Shown here: in pieces, positions 44,042 through 53,236 of the stretch
Layout: every line of letters starts with the position of its first letter
How positions within the stretch are numbered: position 1 is the stretch's first letter
Source of the DNA: Balneolaceae bacterium
GTDB lineage: Bacteria > Bacteroidota > Rhodothermia > Balneolales > Balneolaceae
Assembly (NCBI GenBank): GCA_020832415.1
Contig: JAFIES010000088.1
Coordinates: forward strand, 1-54,810
Length of the DNA: 54,810 nucleotides
Direction: 5' to 3'
The notes under the pieces: model-generated
The model's database searches: none
The model's input: the letters and a program-made list of their open reading frames with translations, nothing else
Told to the model about the DNA's origin: nothing
Program-made: the position numbers and the translations under genes

Positions 44042-45415
44042 TTACGAATAACCAATCCACACTGCGATTACCATAGCTGCTGCGCAAATGGCAATCAGTT
44101 TAAGAAGGAGAGGCATCACAAATTTAAACCATTTCTCGTAGGGAATACTTGCAAGCCCCAAAATGCCCATTAAAACCGGATTTGTCGGGACAATCATATT
44201 CATCAGGCCATCACCAAACTGAAATGCAAGTACGGAAATCTGTCTTGATACACCAACAAGGTCACCAATTGGTGCCATAAGCGGCATGGTAACCAACGCC
44301 TGTCCGCTGCCGGAAGGGATAAAAAAGTTCAGAATACTCTGTATAATCAGCATGCCCACTGCTGCAAATTCCGGTCCTGCAGCTGACAGCGGAGCTGCAA
44401 GAAAATTCACTACAGTGTGCAGAATTTCGCCATCTTCCATCAACAGTGCGATAGATCGTGCAAAACCTATCAAAAGAGCTGTACCTGTGAGTTCTGCGGC
44501 TCCTTTACCGAATACCTCAGCCATTCTGTTTACACCAAGCCCGGCTATCAGGCCGGTGGCAAGTGCTAGTGCTAAAAACAGAGCGCCAAGTTCAACAAGG
44601 TACCAGTCGTAAAGTGCAATACCTGCCACAACCACAGCAAGTGCAATAATGGTGGCAGCTAATACAGCTACAGTTTTTACGGAGAGTTCAGGAAACTCAG
44701 GAGCTTTTTGATGTATGTTGCCTTTTAATCCATAAACAAAACTCTCTTCGGGATTATGTCTGACCTTTCGCGCATATTTCCAAACATGATGAAAGCCAAC
44801 ACCGAGTAGTGGTACTGCAACGATTAACCGAAACCAAGCCCCGGAAACCGGTTCGAGTCCGGCAACATCCTGAGCTACAAGGAGCGTAAACGGGTTCAGT
44901 ACTGCAATGGCATAACCGATACAATATCCTACAACCATGGTTCCGATTGCAGTAATAGAGTCCATTTTCAGTGCAACGCACATCGCTACGAGTATGATGG
45001 CAAACGGTATGTACTCCTCAGCCATACCAAGTGTGGCAGAAGCTGCCGCAAAAGCAAGCATGGTTAAAAAAAGAAGTGGTCCCGGTCTGCTGCCAAACGT
45101 GGTAATCATTTTACCGAGAAGGGCATCAATCGCACCGGTTTCACGAACAACAGCTAGTGCGCCGCCAATAATCAGCACGAAGAAGATGATTCCCTGAGCG
45201 TCGGCAAATGCACGTGGCACTACAGTAAAGAGCGATGTGGCAGGTAAGTATTCTTTCTCTTCGTATGTTTCAAACGTTCCGGGGATTACTACAGCACGGC
45301 CAAACTCATTGGGCTCGGTACTAAACTCACCTGATGGTACAATCCACGTGAGAATTAGCGCTGAAGCCATCAAGACAAACAGTAGTACAAGAGTATGCGG
45401 AATCTTAATTTTCAA
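44042..45415 (-). CDS. YfcC/DcuC-family carrier (C4-dicarboxylate or amino-acid type)
   Basis: 457 residues, about 12 hydrophobic segments. The start KIKIPHTLVLLFVLMASALILTWIVPSGEF and the later AFADAQGIIFFVLIIGGALAVVRETGAID, MAEEYIPFAIILVAMCVAL and QSILNFFIPSGSGQALVTMPLMAP are characteristic of the YfcC family within the IT superfamily. These carry anions or basic amino acids through the inner membrane; the substrate is unknown here. The gene is divergent from the AtuA-like gene and convergent with the DUF2520 gene. Confidence 0.85.
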   Translation of the reverse strand: MKIKIPHTLVLLFVLMASALILTWIVPSGEFSTEPNEFGRAVVIPGTFETYEEKEYLPATSLFTVVPRAFADAQGIIFFVLIIGGALAVVRETGAIDALLGKMITTFGSRPGPLLFLTMLAFAAASATLGMAEEYIPFAIILVAMCVALKMDSITAIGTMVVGYCIGYAIAVLNPFTLLVAQDVAGLEPVSGAWFRLIVAVPLLGVGFHHVWKYARKVRHNPEESFVYGLKGNIHQKAPEFPELSVKTVAVLAATIIALAVVVAGIALYDWYLVELGALFLALALATGLIAGLGVNRMAEVFGKGAAELTGTALLIGFARSIALLMEDGEILHTVVNFLAAPLSAAGPEFAAVGMLIIQSILNFFIPSGSGQALVTMPLMAPIGDLVGVSRQISVLAFQFGDGLMNMIVPTNPVLMGILGLASIPYEKWFKFVMPLLLKLIAICAAAMVIAVWIGYS

Positions 45416-45569
45416 TGAGTATGGATTTGTTTTGAATAAATTTTATGATACGAAATAGGATCTATCTTTTCTGACTCAATCGAAATCTAATCCTCAGATC
45501 GGCATTCATTTCTTGCCATAATTTGCGATATTCAGGCAAAACAATTCAGAAAAAAGTATTGGTATTATT

Positions 45570-46937
45570 GTGAAAGAATTCATCAAAATTGCATCAGGAC
45601 AAGGCTTTTGGGGCGATCTGCCCTCTGCACCCATTAATCAGGTTAAAAACGGGCAAATCGACTATCTCGTGATGGATTACCTGGCCGAGGTAACGATGTC
45701 GATCATGCAGAAGCAGAGAATGAGAAATGAGAAGTTTGGATACGCCAGAGATTTTGTAGATGTGATAGAAGCAACTCTTCATGAAATAAAAAATGATGGA
45801 GTTAAAGTTATATCCAATGCAGGTGGCGTTAACCCGAGAGCTTGTAAAGATGCTATCTTAGAGGTTGCGAAAAAAGCAGGCATAACCGGCTTGAAAGTGG
45901 CTGTGGTTGACGGTGATGATATTCTGCCGGGACTGGATCAGCTGATTGAACAGGGACATCTGTTGAAAAATATGGAGACAGGTGAGCCGATCACAACGGT
46001 TAAAGACGACTTGCTGAGTGCCAACGTCTATTTTGGCTGCCGGCCCATTGTGGATGCACTCAAGAAGGGTGCTGATATTATCATTACGGGAAGGGTGACA
46101 GACACAGGATTGACTCTGGCACCAATGGTGTATGAATTTGGATGGGATTTTGACAATTATGATCTGATGTCTGCAGGAACCATTGCAGGGCACATCATTG
46201 AATGTGGCGGACAAGTTTCCGGCGGAAATTTCACAGACTGGGAAAGCGTAAATAATCTCGTAAATATCGGGTTTCCGATCATAGAAGCGTATCCGGACGG
46301 CTCATTTTATGTAACGAAGCATGCAGGCACCGGCGGTTTAATTTCAGAAATGACTGTAAAAGAGCAGCTACTGTATGAAATTGGAAATCCTGCAGAGTAT
46401 ATAACACCCGATTGCATTGCAGATTTTACCACCATTCAGCTTAAACAAGAGGGCAAAGACAGGGTTAAAATCTGGGGAATAAAAGGCCGACCCGATACGC
46501 CTACGTACAAAATATCAGCCAGTTATATTGATGGTTATAAACTCTCATCGACCCTGGTCTACTGCTGGCCCGATGCCTTGAAGAAAGCAAAATCAGCGGG
46601 GGATATTTTACTGAAGCGTGCTGACAAACTCAGTATTACCTTCAGAGATACAAATATTGAATTTGTAGGATTGAATTCGTGCAATGAAGATACAAGTGAG
46701 CTTAAAAAAGATCAGAGCAAGCTGAATGAGGTTCAGCTAAGAGTAAGCGTTCATGGCGATTCAAAAGATCAATTAGACCGGTTTGCTAAAGAGATAGCAC
46801 CATTAATTCTGACCGGGCCGAGCGGAGTTACCGGTTTTGCAGGAGGGCGCCCAAGAGCAAGTGAAGTGGTAGCGTATTGGCCGGCGCTCCTAAGTAAAGA
46901 GGCGGCCAGTCCCGTTGTAACTCTGTACGATGTGTAA
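45570..46937 (+). CDS. AtuA-family protein (DUF1446)
   Basis: 455 residues from a GTG start, chosen because KEFIKIASGQGFWGDLPSAP is the conserved beginning of the family. Further motifs are IDYLVMDYLAEVTMSIMQKQR, VISNAGGVNPRAC, ANVYFGCRPIVDALKKGADIIITGRVTDTGLTLAP and HIIECGGQVSGGNFTDW. AtuA lies in the acyclic terpene utilisation pathway of Pseudomonas, but its biochemical role is unsettled and the family is much wider. The C-terminal part ends in GFAGGRPRASEVVAYWPALL, as in full-length members. It stands alone, divergent from the YfcC-like gene. Confidence 0.87.
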   Translation: MKEFIKIASGQGFWGDLPSAPINQVKNGQIDYLVMDYLAEVTMSIMQKQRMRNEKFGYARDFVDVIEATLHEIKNDGVKVISNAGGVNPRACKDAILEVAKKAGITGLKVAVVDGDDILPGLDQLIEQGHLLKNMETGEPITTVKDDLLSANVYFGCRPIVDALKKGADIIITGRVTDTGLTLAPMVYEFGWDFDNYDLMSAGTIAGHIIECGGQVSGGNFTDWESVNNLVNIGFPIIEAYPDGSFYVTKHAGTGGLISEMTVKEQLLYEIGNPAEYITPDCIADFTTIQLKQEGKDRVKIWGIKGRPDTPTYKISASYIDGYKLSSTLVYCWPDALKKAKSAGDILLKRADKLSITFRDTNIEFVGLNSCNEDTSELKKDQSKLNEVQLRVSVHGDSKDQLDRFAKEIAPLILTGPSGVTGFAGGRPRASEVVAYWPALLSKEAASPVVTLYDV

Positions 46938-46996
46938 CAGTGCTTATAAAATTCTACTTTAAAAGATGGCAGTTTGAAGACTTTTAACAGGTGCCG

Positions 46997-47079
46997 TTCA
47001 AAAAACTCAGGAACAAGAGTGAATAGTTCGTTAAATTCATCACGCATTGAATATCATTTAAAAAATTCAGGACTAAGAC
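46997..47079 (+). repeat. Short degenerate direct repeat
   Basis: 46997-47019 and 47057-47079 match at 18 of 23 positions (shared core AAAAAA-TCAGGA), with a 60-base period, in the gap between the AtuA-like and renalase-like genes. Meaning unknown. Confidence 0.4.
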
Positions 47080-47086
47080 GAAAATT

Positions 47087-48121
47087 ATGGTAATAGGGAT
47101 AATTGGAGCAGGATTATCAGGGTTGACAGCCGGCAGATTACTCACAAAAGCAGGCCACGAAGTAACAGTTTTTGAAAAAAGCCGCGGTTTTGGCGGAAGA
47201 ATGGCAACACGTTACGCGGGGAAAAATCTGGAAGCCAAACTCGATCACGGTTTACCCTATTTTATGGCTGAAACGTCAGAATTCAAATCGTTTATTGCCG
47301 AACTGATTGAAAAGGGAATCATAAGAACCTGGGGAAGAAACTTCTCTGCGTACGATGGAGAGAAACTGATCCAGAAGAATCCGAATGATCCCAGAGATGT
47401 AATTTATACATCCACGGATGGAATGAACAAAGTTGGCAAGTACCTGTCTCGCTGGGTGGATGTGAAACAAGAAAGCCAGGTTGGTGGGTTGACCTATATT
47501 GGGAAGAACCGCTCAAAAAAGAGAGCCTGGATGATAAACATGACAACAAGCAGAGCTTTTGGATTTGATGCAGTAATTATCGCCCTGCCAGCACCACAGG
47601 CTTACGGAATTCTCTCAACAACCATCGATGAAGTCAACACACTCAAAATCGTAAGGAAGCTTGATGAAGTAAATTACAGGCCATCCTTTTCGCTGATGGT
47701 TGGGTATGATGATATTGAAGAGCCTGATTGGCAGGGTATTATTTGTAACAACAGCATACTCGATTTTGTATCAAACGAATCATCAAAGCGAGATAAGAGC
47801 AATGAAAGTTCATTTGTTTTGCATGCCGGTGCAGCATTTTCAAGAAAACACAGGGATGGAGATAAAGAGCTGGTGAGTAGGGAAATGCTCGCAGAATTTT
47901 CGAACATTACCGGAGGCTGGGCTGCATCGCCAGCGTGGAATCAGCTTCATTTCTGGAGGTACAGCCGTCCTCAGGTGCAAATCAACAAACCATTTTTCGA
48001 GCTTGAAGATGAAAATGCTTCACTTGCACTAATTGGAGATTATTTCTCAGGTAATGGCGTTGAGAGTGCATATAAATCGGGTTATGATCTTGCAAATCAC
48101 TGGATTGAAAAATTTAAATAG
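47087..48121 (+). CDS. Renalase-like FAD-dependent oxidoreductase
   Basis: 344 residues. The N-terminal FAD-binding motif is GIIGAGLSGLTAGRLLTKAG, followed by EKSRGFGGRMATRY, which is close to the 'KSRGVGGR(M/L)ATRR' motif of renalases. The substrate-domain segments DHGLPYFMAET and VIIALPAPQAYGIL and the C-terminal GDYFSGNGVESAYKSGYDLANH fit the amine oxidase/renalase group. Bacterial renalases oxidise misreduced dihydro-NAD(P) isomers; whether this one does is inference. It is flanked by larger gaps and may be monocistronic. Confidence 0.82.
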   Translation: MVIGIIGAGLSGLTAGRLLTKAGHEVTVFEKSRGFGGRMATRYAGKNLEAKLDHGLPYFMAETSEFKSFIAELIEKGIIRTWGRNFSAYDGEKLIQKNPNDPRDVIYTSTDGMNKVGKYLSRWVDVKQESQVGGLTYIGKNRSKKRAWMINMTTSRAFGFDAVIIALPAPQAYGILSTTIDEVNTLKIVRKLDEVNYRPSFSLMVGYDDIEEPDWQGIICNNSILDFVSNESSKRDKSNESSFVLHAGAAFSRKHRDGDKELVSREMLAEFSNITGGWAASPAWNQLHFWRYSRPQVQINKPFFELEDENASLALIGDYFSGNGVESAYKSGYDLANHWIEKFK

Positions 48122-48230
48122 AGTAAGAGACAATTTTCGTAGTCGAAAGATTTAGCAAAAAATAGAAAGCTGAATGCTGTCAGGCAGCATGTTGTTAGAC
48201 TGACTTCTCCAACGTGCAAAATTCCTCATT

Positions 48231-50033
48231 GTGGAATCAATTAAAAAACTTAATCAATACTTAAAGAGGTATAAAGGAACTATTATCCTTGGCGGGATAT
48301 TTCTGACAGCCTCAAATTTCTTCCTCATCTGGATACCGGTATTGATACGCCAAACAATGGATGAAGTGGAAGCACTCGGGGCGGAGCAAACCGGAGAGTA
48401 CGATTCCCTGATCACCATTTTGTTTTCGAGCGAAGCCGGTGCAGTACTTGCATACAACTCTCTGCTGCTGATTGGGACCGTAATTTTGTATGGTCTTCTG
48501 CTGTTTGCAACCCGGCAAACATTGATTGTAAGCTCAAGAAAGATTGAATTTGATATTCGAAACACCATTATGGATAAACTGTTGCAGCTGCCACAGCGTT
48601 ATTTTGCAGCCAACAGAACCGGTGAGATTTATGTGAGGGCAACTGAAGATGTGGGCAGGGTACGGGAGTATTTTGGCCCTGTTTTGATGTATACAATCAA
48701 TACAATTACCCGTGCAGGTTTTATCATCACCATGATGATTATCGTTAATCCGGAGCTCACATACTGGGCTCTTTTACCGCTGCCGTTTTTGTCTGCGTTT
48801 GCATATTGGGTGAGCGGATTCATCAACAAATATCAATTGATCATTCAGGAGCAATATTCGAGAATTGCCGGTAAAGCGCAGGAAACGTTCAGCAGTATTC
48901 GTTTGATAAAAGCGTACAACAGAATTGATTATGAGCAGGAGCGATTCGAAGAGGAGAGTGATCAGTATCGAAAGAAAAAGTTAAAGCTCGATCTGGTTGA
49001 GTCTCTCTTTCATCCAACTTTAAATCTGCTGATTGGAGTATCGGTATTGATATTGGTTTGGAAGGGTGGAATTATGGTAATAGACGGGCTTATTTCACTT
49101 GGAAATATCGCTGAATTTGTGATCTATGTTGCATACCTCACCTGGCCTGTGGCTTCGCTGGGGTATACCGTTAATACACTTCAAAAGTCCCTTGCTTCTT
49201 GGGAGCGAATTGATGAACTGCTCTCAGAGCCGGTTGATATTCTGGATAATGAAGATGAAATATCTGTTTCAGAAGATATAATGAAGGGTGATATCGAATT
49301 CAAAAACGTAAGTTTTAAATATCCCGGTTCAGATGAGTACGCTCTGAAAAACATTAGTCTGAAAATAGAAGCCGGCAGCAACGTGGCGATTGTTGGAAGA
49401 ACCGGCTCAGGGAAGACAACGCTTGTGAACTTAATACCCCGCCTGTTTGATGCAACTGACGGAGAGGTTTTGATTGATGGTACAAATGTGAAAAAATGGA
49501 GTGTAAAACACTTAAGAAAATCAATAGGATATGTGCCTCAGGAGACGTTTCTGTTTTCAACCACCATTAAAGAGAATATTGCATTTGGTGTAGATGATGC
49601 TTCCATCGAGCAGATTGAAAAAGCAGCAGATAATGCACAGGTTTTAGAGAATATTTTGGATTTTGAGAAAAAATTCGAGACACTTGTTGGAGAACGAGGT
49701 ATTACACTGTCGGGTGGACAAAAACAAAGAACCGCAATAGCAAGGGCAATCATCAAAGAACCAAGCATAGTTATATTTGATGACTCTCTAAGTGCAGTCG
49801 ATACAAAAACAGAAGATGCAATATTAGAGCATTTACGCGTGAAACTGTCTGAAAAGACCACTATAATGATATCTCACAGAATTTCTACAGTAAAAAACGC
49901 CGATACAATTTTTTATGTTCAAGATGGTTCATTAGTTGAATTCGGTACTCATAATGAACTAATTAAAAAAGAAGGCCATTACTCTAATATGTACCGAAAG
50001 CAATTACTTGAACAGGAATTGGCTGAAATTTAA
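48231..50033 (+). CDS. ABC exporter half-transporter A (degenerate catalytic base)
   Basis: 600 residues from a GTG start. Six membrane helices (residues 15-310) are followed by an ATPase domain: Walker A GRTGSGKT (389-396), Q-loop YVPQETFLF, intact signature LSGGQ (493-497), Walker B VIFDD with D518 in place of the catalytic glutamate, and the switch histidine in MISHR. The other half, at 51418, has the complementary pattern (catalytic E509, altered signature LSMGQ). Together they match heterodimeric exporters of the TM287/288 and BmrC/D type, with one degenerate and one active ATP site. Substrate unknown (lipid or drug). An RNase Z gene lies between the two halves. Confidence 0.92.
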   Translation: MESIKKLNQYLKRYKGTIILGGIFLTASNFFLIWIPVLIRQTMDEVEALGAEQTGEYDSLITILFSSEAGAVLAYNSLLLIGTVILYGLLLFATRQTLIVSSRKIEFDIRNTIMDKLLQLPQRYFAANRTGEIYVRATEDVGRVREYFGPVLMYTINTITRAGFIITMMIIVNPELTYWALLPLPFLSAFAYWVSGFINKYQLIIQEQYSRIAGKAQETFSSIRLIKAYNRIDYEQERFEEESDQYRKKKLKLDLVESLFHPTLNLLIGVSVLILVWKGGIMVIDGLISLGNIAEFVIYVAYLTWPVASLGYTVNTLQKSLASWERIDELLSEPVDILDNEDEISVSEDIMKGDIEFKNVSFKYPGSDEYALKNISLKIEAGSNVAIVGRTGSGKTTLVNLIPRLFDATDGEVLIDGTNVKKWSVKHLRKSIGYVPQETFLFSTTIKENIAFGVDDASIEQIEKAADNAQVLENILDFEKKFETLVGERGITLSGGQKQRTAIARAIIKEPSIVIFDDSLSAVDTKTEDAILEHLRVKLSEKTTIMISHRISTVKNADTIFYVQDGSLVEFGTHNELIKKEGHYSNMYRKQLLEQELAEI

Positions 50034-50043
50034 AAATCATAAA

Positions 50044-50069
50044 AAACAAAAAACGGGGATTTTTTGTTT
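50044..50069 (+). other. A/T-stem hairpin between the ABC and RNase Z genes
   Basis: AAACAAAAAA pairs perfectly with TTTTTTGTTT around the loop CGGGGA, 11 bases after the ABC gene stop. A 10-pair stem almost entirely of A-T is weak as a terminator, but the 3' arm supplies a T-run. It could act as a partial attenuator before the RNase Z gene. Confidence 0.4.
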
Positions 50070-50107
50070 GAACGGCAAAAACCCATAAAACATACCGGGA
50101 GAAAACA

Positions 50108-51385
50108 ATGATAATTGTACCCTTAGGCGTTGCATCAGCAACCCCAACAGCAGTAAGACACCTGCCATCCGTAGCCCTTTGGAGAGAAGGCGATGTGCAT
50201 CTCTTTGATTGCGGCGAAAATACGCAAATGAGGATGCTTCAAGCCGGCCTTAAACGCTCTAAAATTGAAAACATATTTATCAGCCACTTTGATGTGGACC
50301 ACTATTCCGGCCTGATAGGTCTACTCTCAACTCTACAGCTCCAGCGAAGAGACAGAACTCTCAATATTATTGGTCCAAAAGGGATTAAAGAATACGTGGA
50401 GTGGAACATCAGCTTTGCAAAAGTAGATCTTAATTATGATCTCAATTTTGTTGAAGTTGAAGAAGATTTTGAATCGCAGCGTGTTGTAGATGAAGATGAA
50501 TACTATGTAGAAGCACGGCCGCTGAATCACTCAAAATTTTGCATGGGTTTTCGGTTCCAGGAGAAAGATAAACCAGGAAAAGTTGACGCAGAAAAAGCTG
50601 AAGCGTTGGGTATCACAGAAGATGCTCAGTACAAAGCGCTTAAGGCGGGTGAGGATATAGAACTGAGTGACGGTAAAATAATTAAGTCTTACGATATTGT
50701 TGGACATCCGCGTCCGGGTGATAGTTTTGCTTACATCTCTGATACAAAATATTGTCCGAATGCTGTGAAACTGGCAATGAATACAAATATACTGTATCAC
50801 GAGGCAACCTTCAGCGAATCTCTTGCTGATAAAGCCGTAGAAACAGGCCATTCAACCTCTGGAGATGCTGCACGAGTAGCCACAGAAGCCCAGACCAAAC
50901 TGCTCGTAATTGGTCACTTTTCGGCAAGGTATACAAACCCGTTTGTTCTGTTAAGAGAAGCAAGGGCTAAATTTTTCCCGGCGTGGCTCGCTACCGAACT
51001 GAGGCCAATCTATACCAATCCATCTCAGGAGAAAGGTATTGTTCAGCAGAAGGTTTACATCAAAGAGATTGATGAGAAGTCTGACTCCAAATCTCCCCGT
51101 AAAAAGAGCTATGATAAAGGGAGCGGAAGTGGTAAACGTTTCATAAAGCGCAGAGGATCTTCTGACCGGGGTGACGACAGAAGAGGAAGCAACCGAAGAG
51201 GCAGCTCAAGCCGCAGAGACGATTCAGGCGGTGAACGCCGCAAACGCAGGCCGGAACGTCAGTCCAAAGAGCGTGATTATAATCGCGATTATAACAAAGA
51301 TTATAATAACGATAATCAGGGATCGTCAAGGCCGCCAAAGCACATTACACCAAGAACTCCCTTTGATAACTTTGATCGCTTCTGA
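50108..51385 (+). CDS. rnz: Ribonuclease Z with altered metal motif and basic C-terminal tail
   Basis: 425 residues. Residues 1-320 have the RNase Z fold: PSVALWREGDVHLFDCGENTQMRML, the metal motif FISHFDVDHYSGL, PLNHSKFCMGFRF (H141), AYISDTKYC (D212), HEATFSE and the 'exosite-side' HSTSGDAARVA, then VIGHFSARY (H270). It would cut the 3' trailer from tRNA precursors. The usual HxHxDH is HFDVDH here, with D62 where the second histidine is expected. Residues about 322-425 are an added, disordered, Arg/Lys/Ser-rich tail with RNDY-type repeats (DYNRDYNKDYNND), absent from ordinary RNase Z (about 305 residues) and probably RNA-binding. Confidence 0.88.
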   Translation: MIIVPLGVASATPTAVRHLPSVALWREGDVHLFDCGENTQMRMLQAGLKRSKIENIFISHFDVDHYSGLIGLLSTLQLQRRDRTLNIIGPKGIKEYVEWNISFAKVDLNYDLNFVEVEEDFESQRVVDEDEYYVEARPLNHSKFCMGFRFQEKDKPGKVDAEKAEALGITEDAQYKALKAGEDIELSDGKIIKSYDIVGHPRPGDSFAYISDTKYCPNAVKLAMNTNILYHEATFSESLADKAVETGHSTSGDAARVATEAQTKLLVIGHFSARYTNPFVLLREARAKFFPAWLATELRPIYTNPSQEKGIVQQKVYIKEIDEKSDSKSPRKKSYDKGSGSGKRFIKRRGSSDRGDDRRGSNRRGSSSRRDDSGGERRKRRPERQSKERDYNRDYNKDYNNDNQGSSRPPKHITPRTPFDNFDRF

Positions 51386-51417
51386 TTGATTAACGTTCTT
51401 AAAATCAGGCAGTAAAC

Positions 51418-53208
51418 TTGACTCGTAAAAAAAAATCTGAAGCCGTCGATTCAGTTCTGATTCGGCGGCTTTATTACTTTTTTAAACCTTACCGATGGTG
51501 GGCGATATTTGCAATATTTCTCACACTATCAGCTGCTTTTTTGGGTACAGTGCGCCCAAAACTTACCCAGGTTGCTGTTGATGACCATATTGCCATAGGT
51601 GATGTTGACGGCCTGCTTTGGATTGTAATTCTTTTGGGGCTTGCTCTTATTGGTGAGTTTTTTATTCTGATTCTGAATACGTACATCACCCGTTGGTTTG
51701 GGCAGGGTGTACTCTTTAGTTTAAGGAACTCAGTTTTTCAGAAAATCCAATCGCTGCATGTTCAGTTTTTTGATAAAAATCCAATTGGTCGTCTCATAAC
51801 ACGAACCACGAATGATATTGAAGCACTCAGTCAGCTGTTATCTGATGGTATCGTGAATATGATAGGAGATCTCTTCAGGATCTTTTTCATTCTCTACTTT
51901 ATGCTGATGATGAGCTGGGAGTTAACCATCATTGCAATACTTGTTCTCCCAATTCTCTTCTACTCTACATTTTGGTTTAAGGGAAAAGTTCGTGTGGCAT
52001 TTCTTGAAGTAAGAGATCAAATTGCAAGGCTCAACTCATTTGTGCAGGAGCATATAAACGGCATAATGATTGTTCAGCTTTTTAACAGAGAGAAAAAGGA
52101 GAGAGAACGGTTTGAAAAAATAAATGCTGAACACCGGCACGCACACATTAAAACCATTTTCTACTTCTCAATTTTTTGGCCCATTGTAGAAGTGCTTGCA
52201 AGTGTTGCGATGGCACTGGTGGTATGGTACGGAGGCGCGAGAGCGTTAATGGACCAGGTTACTTTTGGTGTGCTCCTTGCATTCATCCAATATGTACGGC
52301 AGTTTTTCAACCCAATCAGAGGTTTGTCGGAAAAATACAACACACTTCAATCTGCACTGGCATCATCAGAACGTATTTTTGATGTACTGGATACGGAAAA
52401 TGAAGTGTATGAATCAGATACGCCAATAAAACTGGACAAGGTTAAAGGTAAGATAGATTTCGAAAATGTAGTATTTCAGTACAATGAGGGAGAGGAAGTT
52501 ATCATCAATGATATTTCATTCACTGCAAATCCTGGAGAACTTTTGGCGATTGTTGGCGCTACCGGTGCCGGAAAAACAACCATCATAAATCTGCTCTTGC
52601 GTTATTATGATATTAACCAGGGAACAATCTATCTTGATGGAGTAGATATTAAAGAGTTGTCCCTTAAGGATCTTCGAAAGCATTTTGGATTGGTTCTTCA
52701 GGACAATGCACTTTTTTCCGGGACAATCCATCAAAACATCACCCTTGGAAACCCGGATATTACCCGTGAACAGGTTATTAAGGCAGCAAAAGAGGTGGAG
52801 GCGCATCATTTTATCAAAAAATTGCCTGGCACGTACGATTATGTTTTAAGTGAACGCGGGGCGTCGCTCTCGATGGGACAGAGGCAGCTAATTTGTTTTG
52901 TAAGAGCTATGGTTTATGATCCAAAAATTTTAATTTTAGATGAGGCAACCTCGAGTGTTGATTCTGAAACAGAAGAACTTGTTTCGCGTGCATGCCAGCG
53001 GATGATGAAAGGCAGAACCTCAATCGTTATTGCGCACAGACTTTCAACAATTCAGGGTGCTGATAACATTTTGGTGATGCACAAAGGTAAAATTAGAGAA
53101 ACAGGTGCTCACAAAGAACTTGTAGATAAAGAAGGTGGAATTTATAGAAGACTTTATGAGTTACAATATAAAGATCAGGCTGTAACTTCTAAAACAGCAA
53201 GGAATTAA
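51418..53208 (+). CDS. ABC exporter half-transporter B (catalytic half, altered signature)
   Basis: 596 residues from a TTG start. Six membrane helices (about residues 18-320) precede an ATPase domain with Walker A GATGAGKT, Q-loop LVLQDNALF, signature LSMGQ (484-488) instead of LSGGQ, Walker B LILDE with catalytic E509, D-loop SSVD and switch histidine in IAHR. The altered signature, paired with D518 of half A at 48231, would make one non-hydrolysing ATP site; the other site stays complete. This supports a heterodimer. The similar length of the two halves and their closeness also fit. It is followed after 28 bases by a small membrane protein gene and prfB. Confidence 0.92.
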   Translation: MTRKKKSEAVDSVLIRRLYYFFKPYRWWAIFAIFLTLSAAFLGTVRPKLTQVAVDDHIAIGDVDGLLWIVILLGLALIGEFFILILNTYITRWFGQGVLFSLRNSVFQKIQSLHVQFFDKNPIGRLITRTTNDIEALSQLLSDGIVNMIGDLFRIFFILYFMLMMSWELTIIAILVLPILFYSTFWFKGKVRVAFLEVRDQIARLNSFVQEHINGIMIVQLFNREKKERERFEKINAEHRHAHIKTIFYFSIFWPIVEVLASVAMALVVWYGGARALMDQVTFGVLLAFIQYVRQFFNPIRGLSEKYNTLQSALASSERIFDVLDTENEVYESDTPIKLDKVKGKIDFENVVFQYNEGEEVIINDISFTANPGELLAIVGATGAGKTTIINLLLRYYDINQGTIYLDGVDIKELSLKDLRKHFGLVLQDNALFSGTIHQNITLGNPDITREQVIKAAKEVEAHHFIKKLPGTYDYVLSERGASLSMGQRQLICFVRAMVYDPKILILDEATSSVDSETEELVSRACQRMMKGRTSIVIAHRLSTIQGADNILVMHKGKIRETGAHKELVDKEGGIYRRLYELQYKDQAVTSKTARN

Positions 53209-53236
53209 CTAACAATAACTATTAATGGAGAAAACA

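Noticed and set aside
46769-47047. 92-residue minus-strand ORF reaching into an intergenic gap
   Set aside because: Two thirds lie antisense to the AtuA-like gene, and the rest shows no recognisable pattern.
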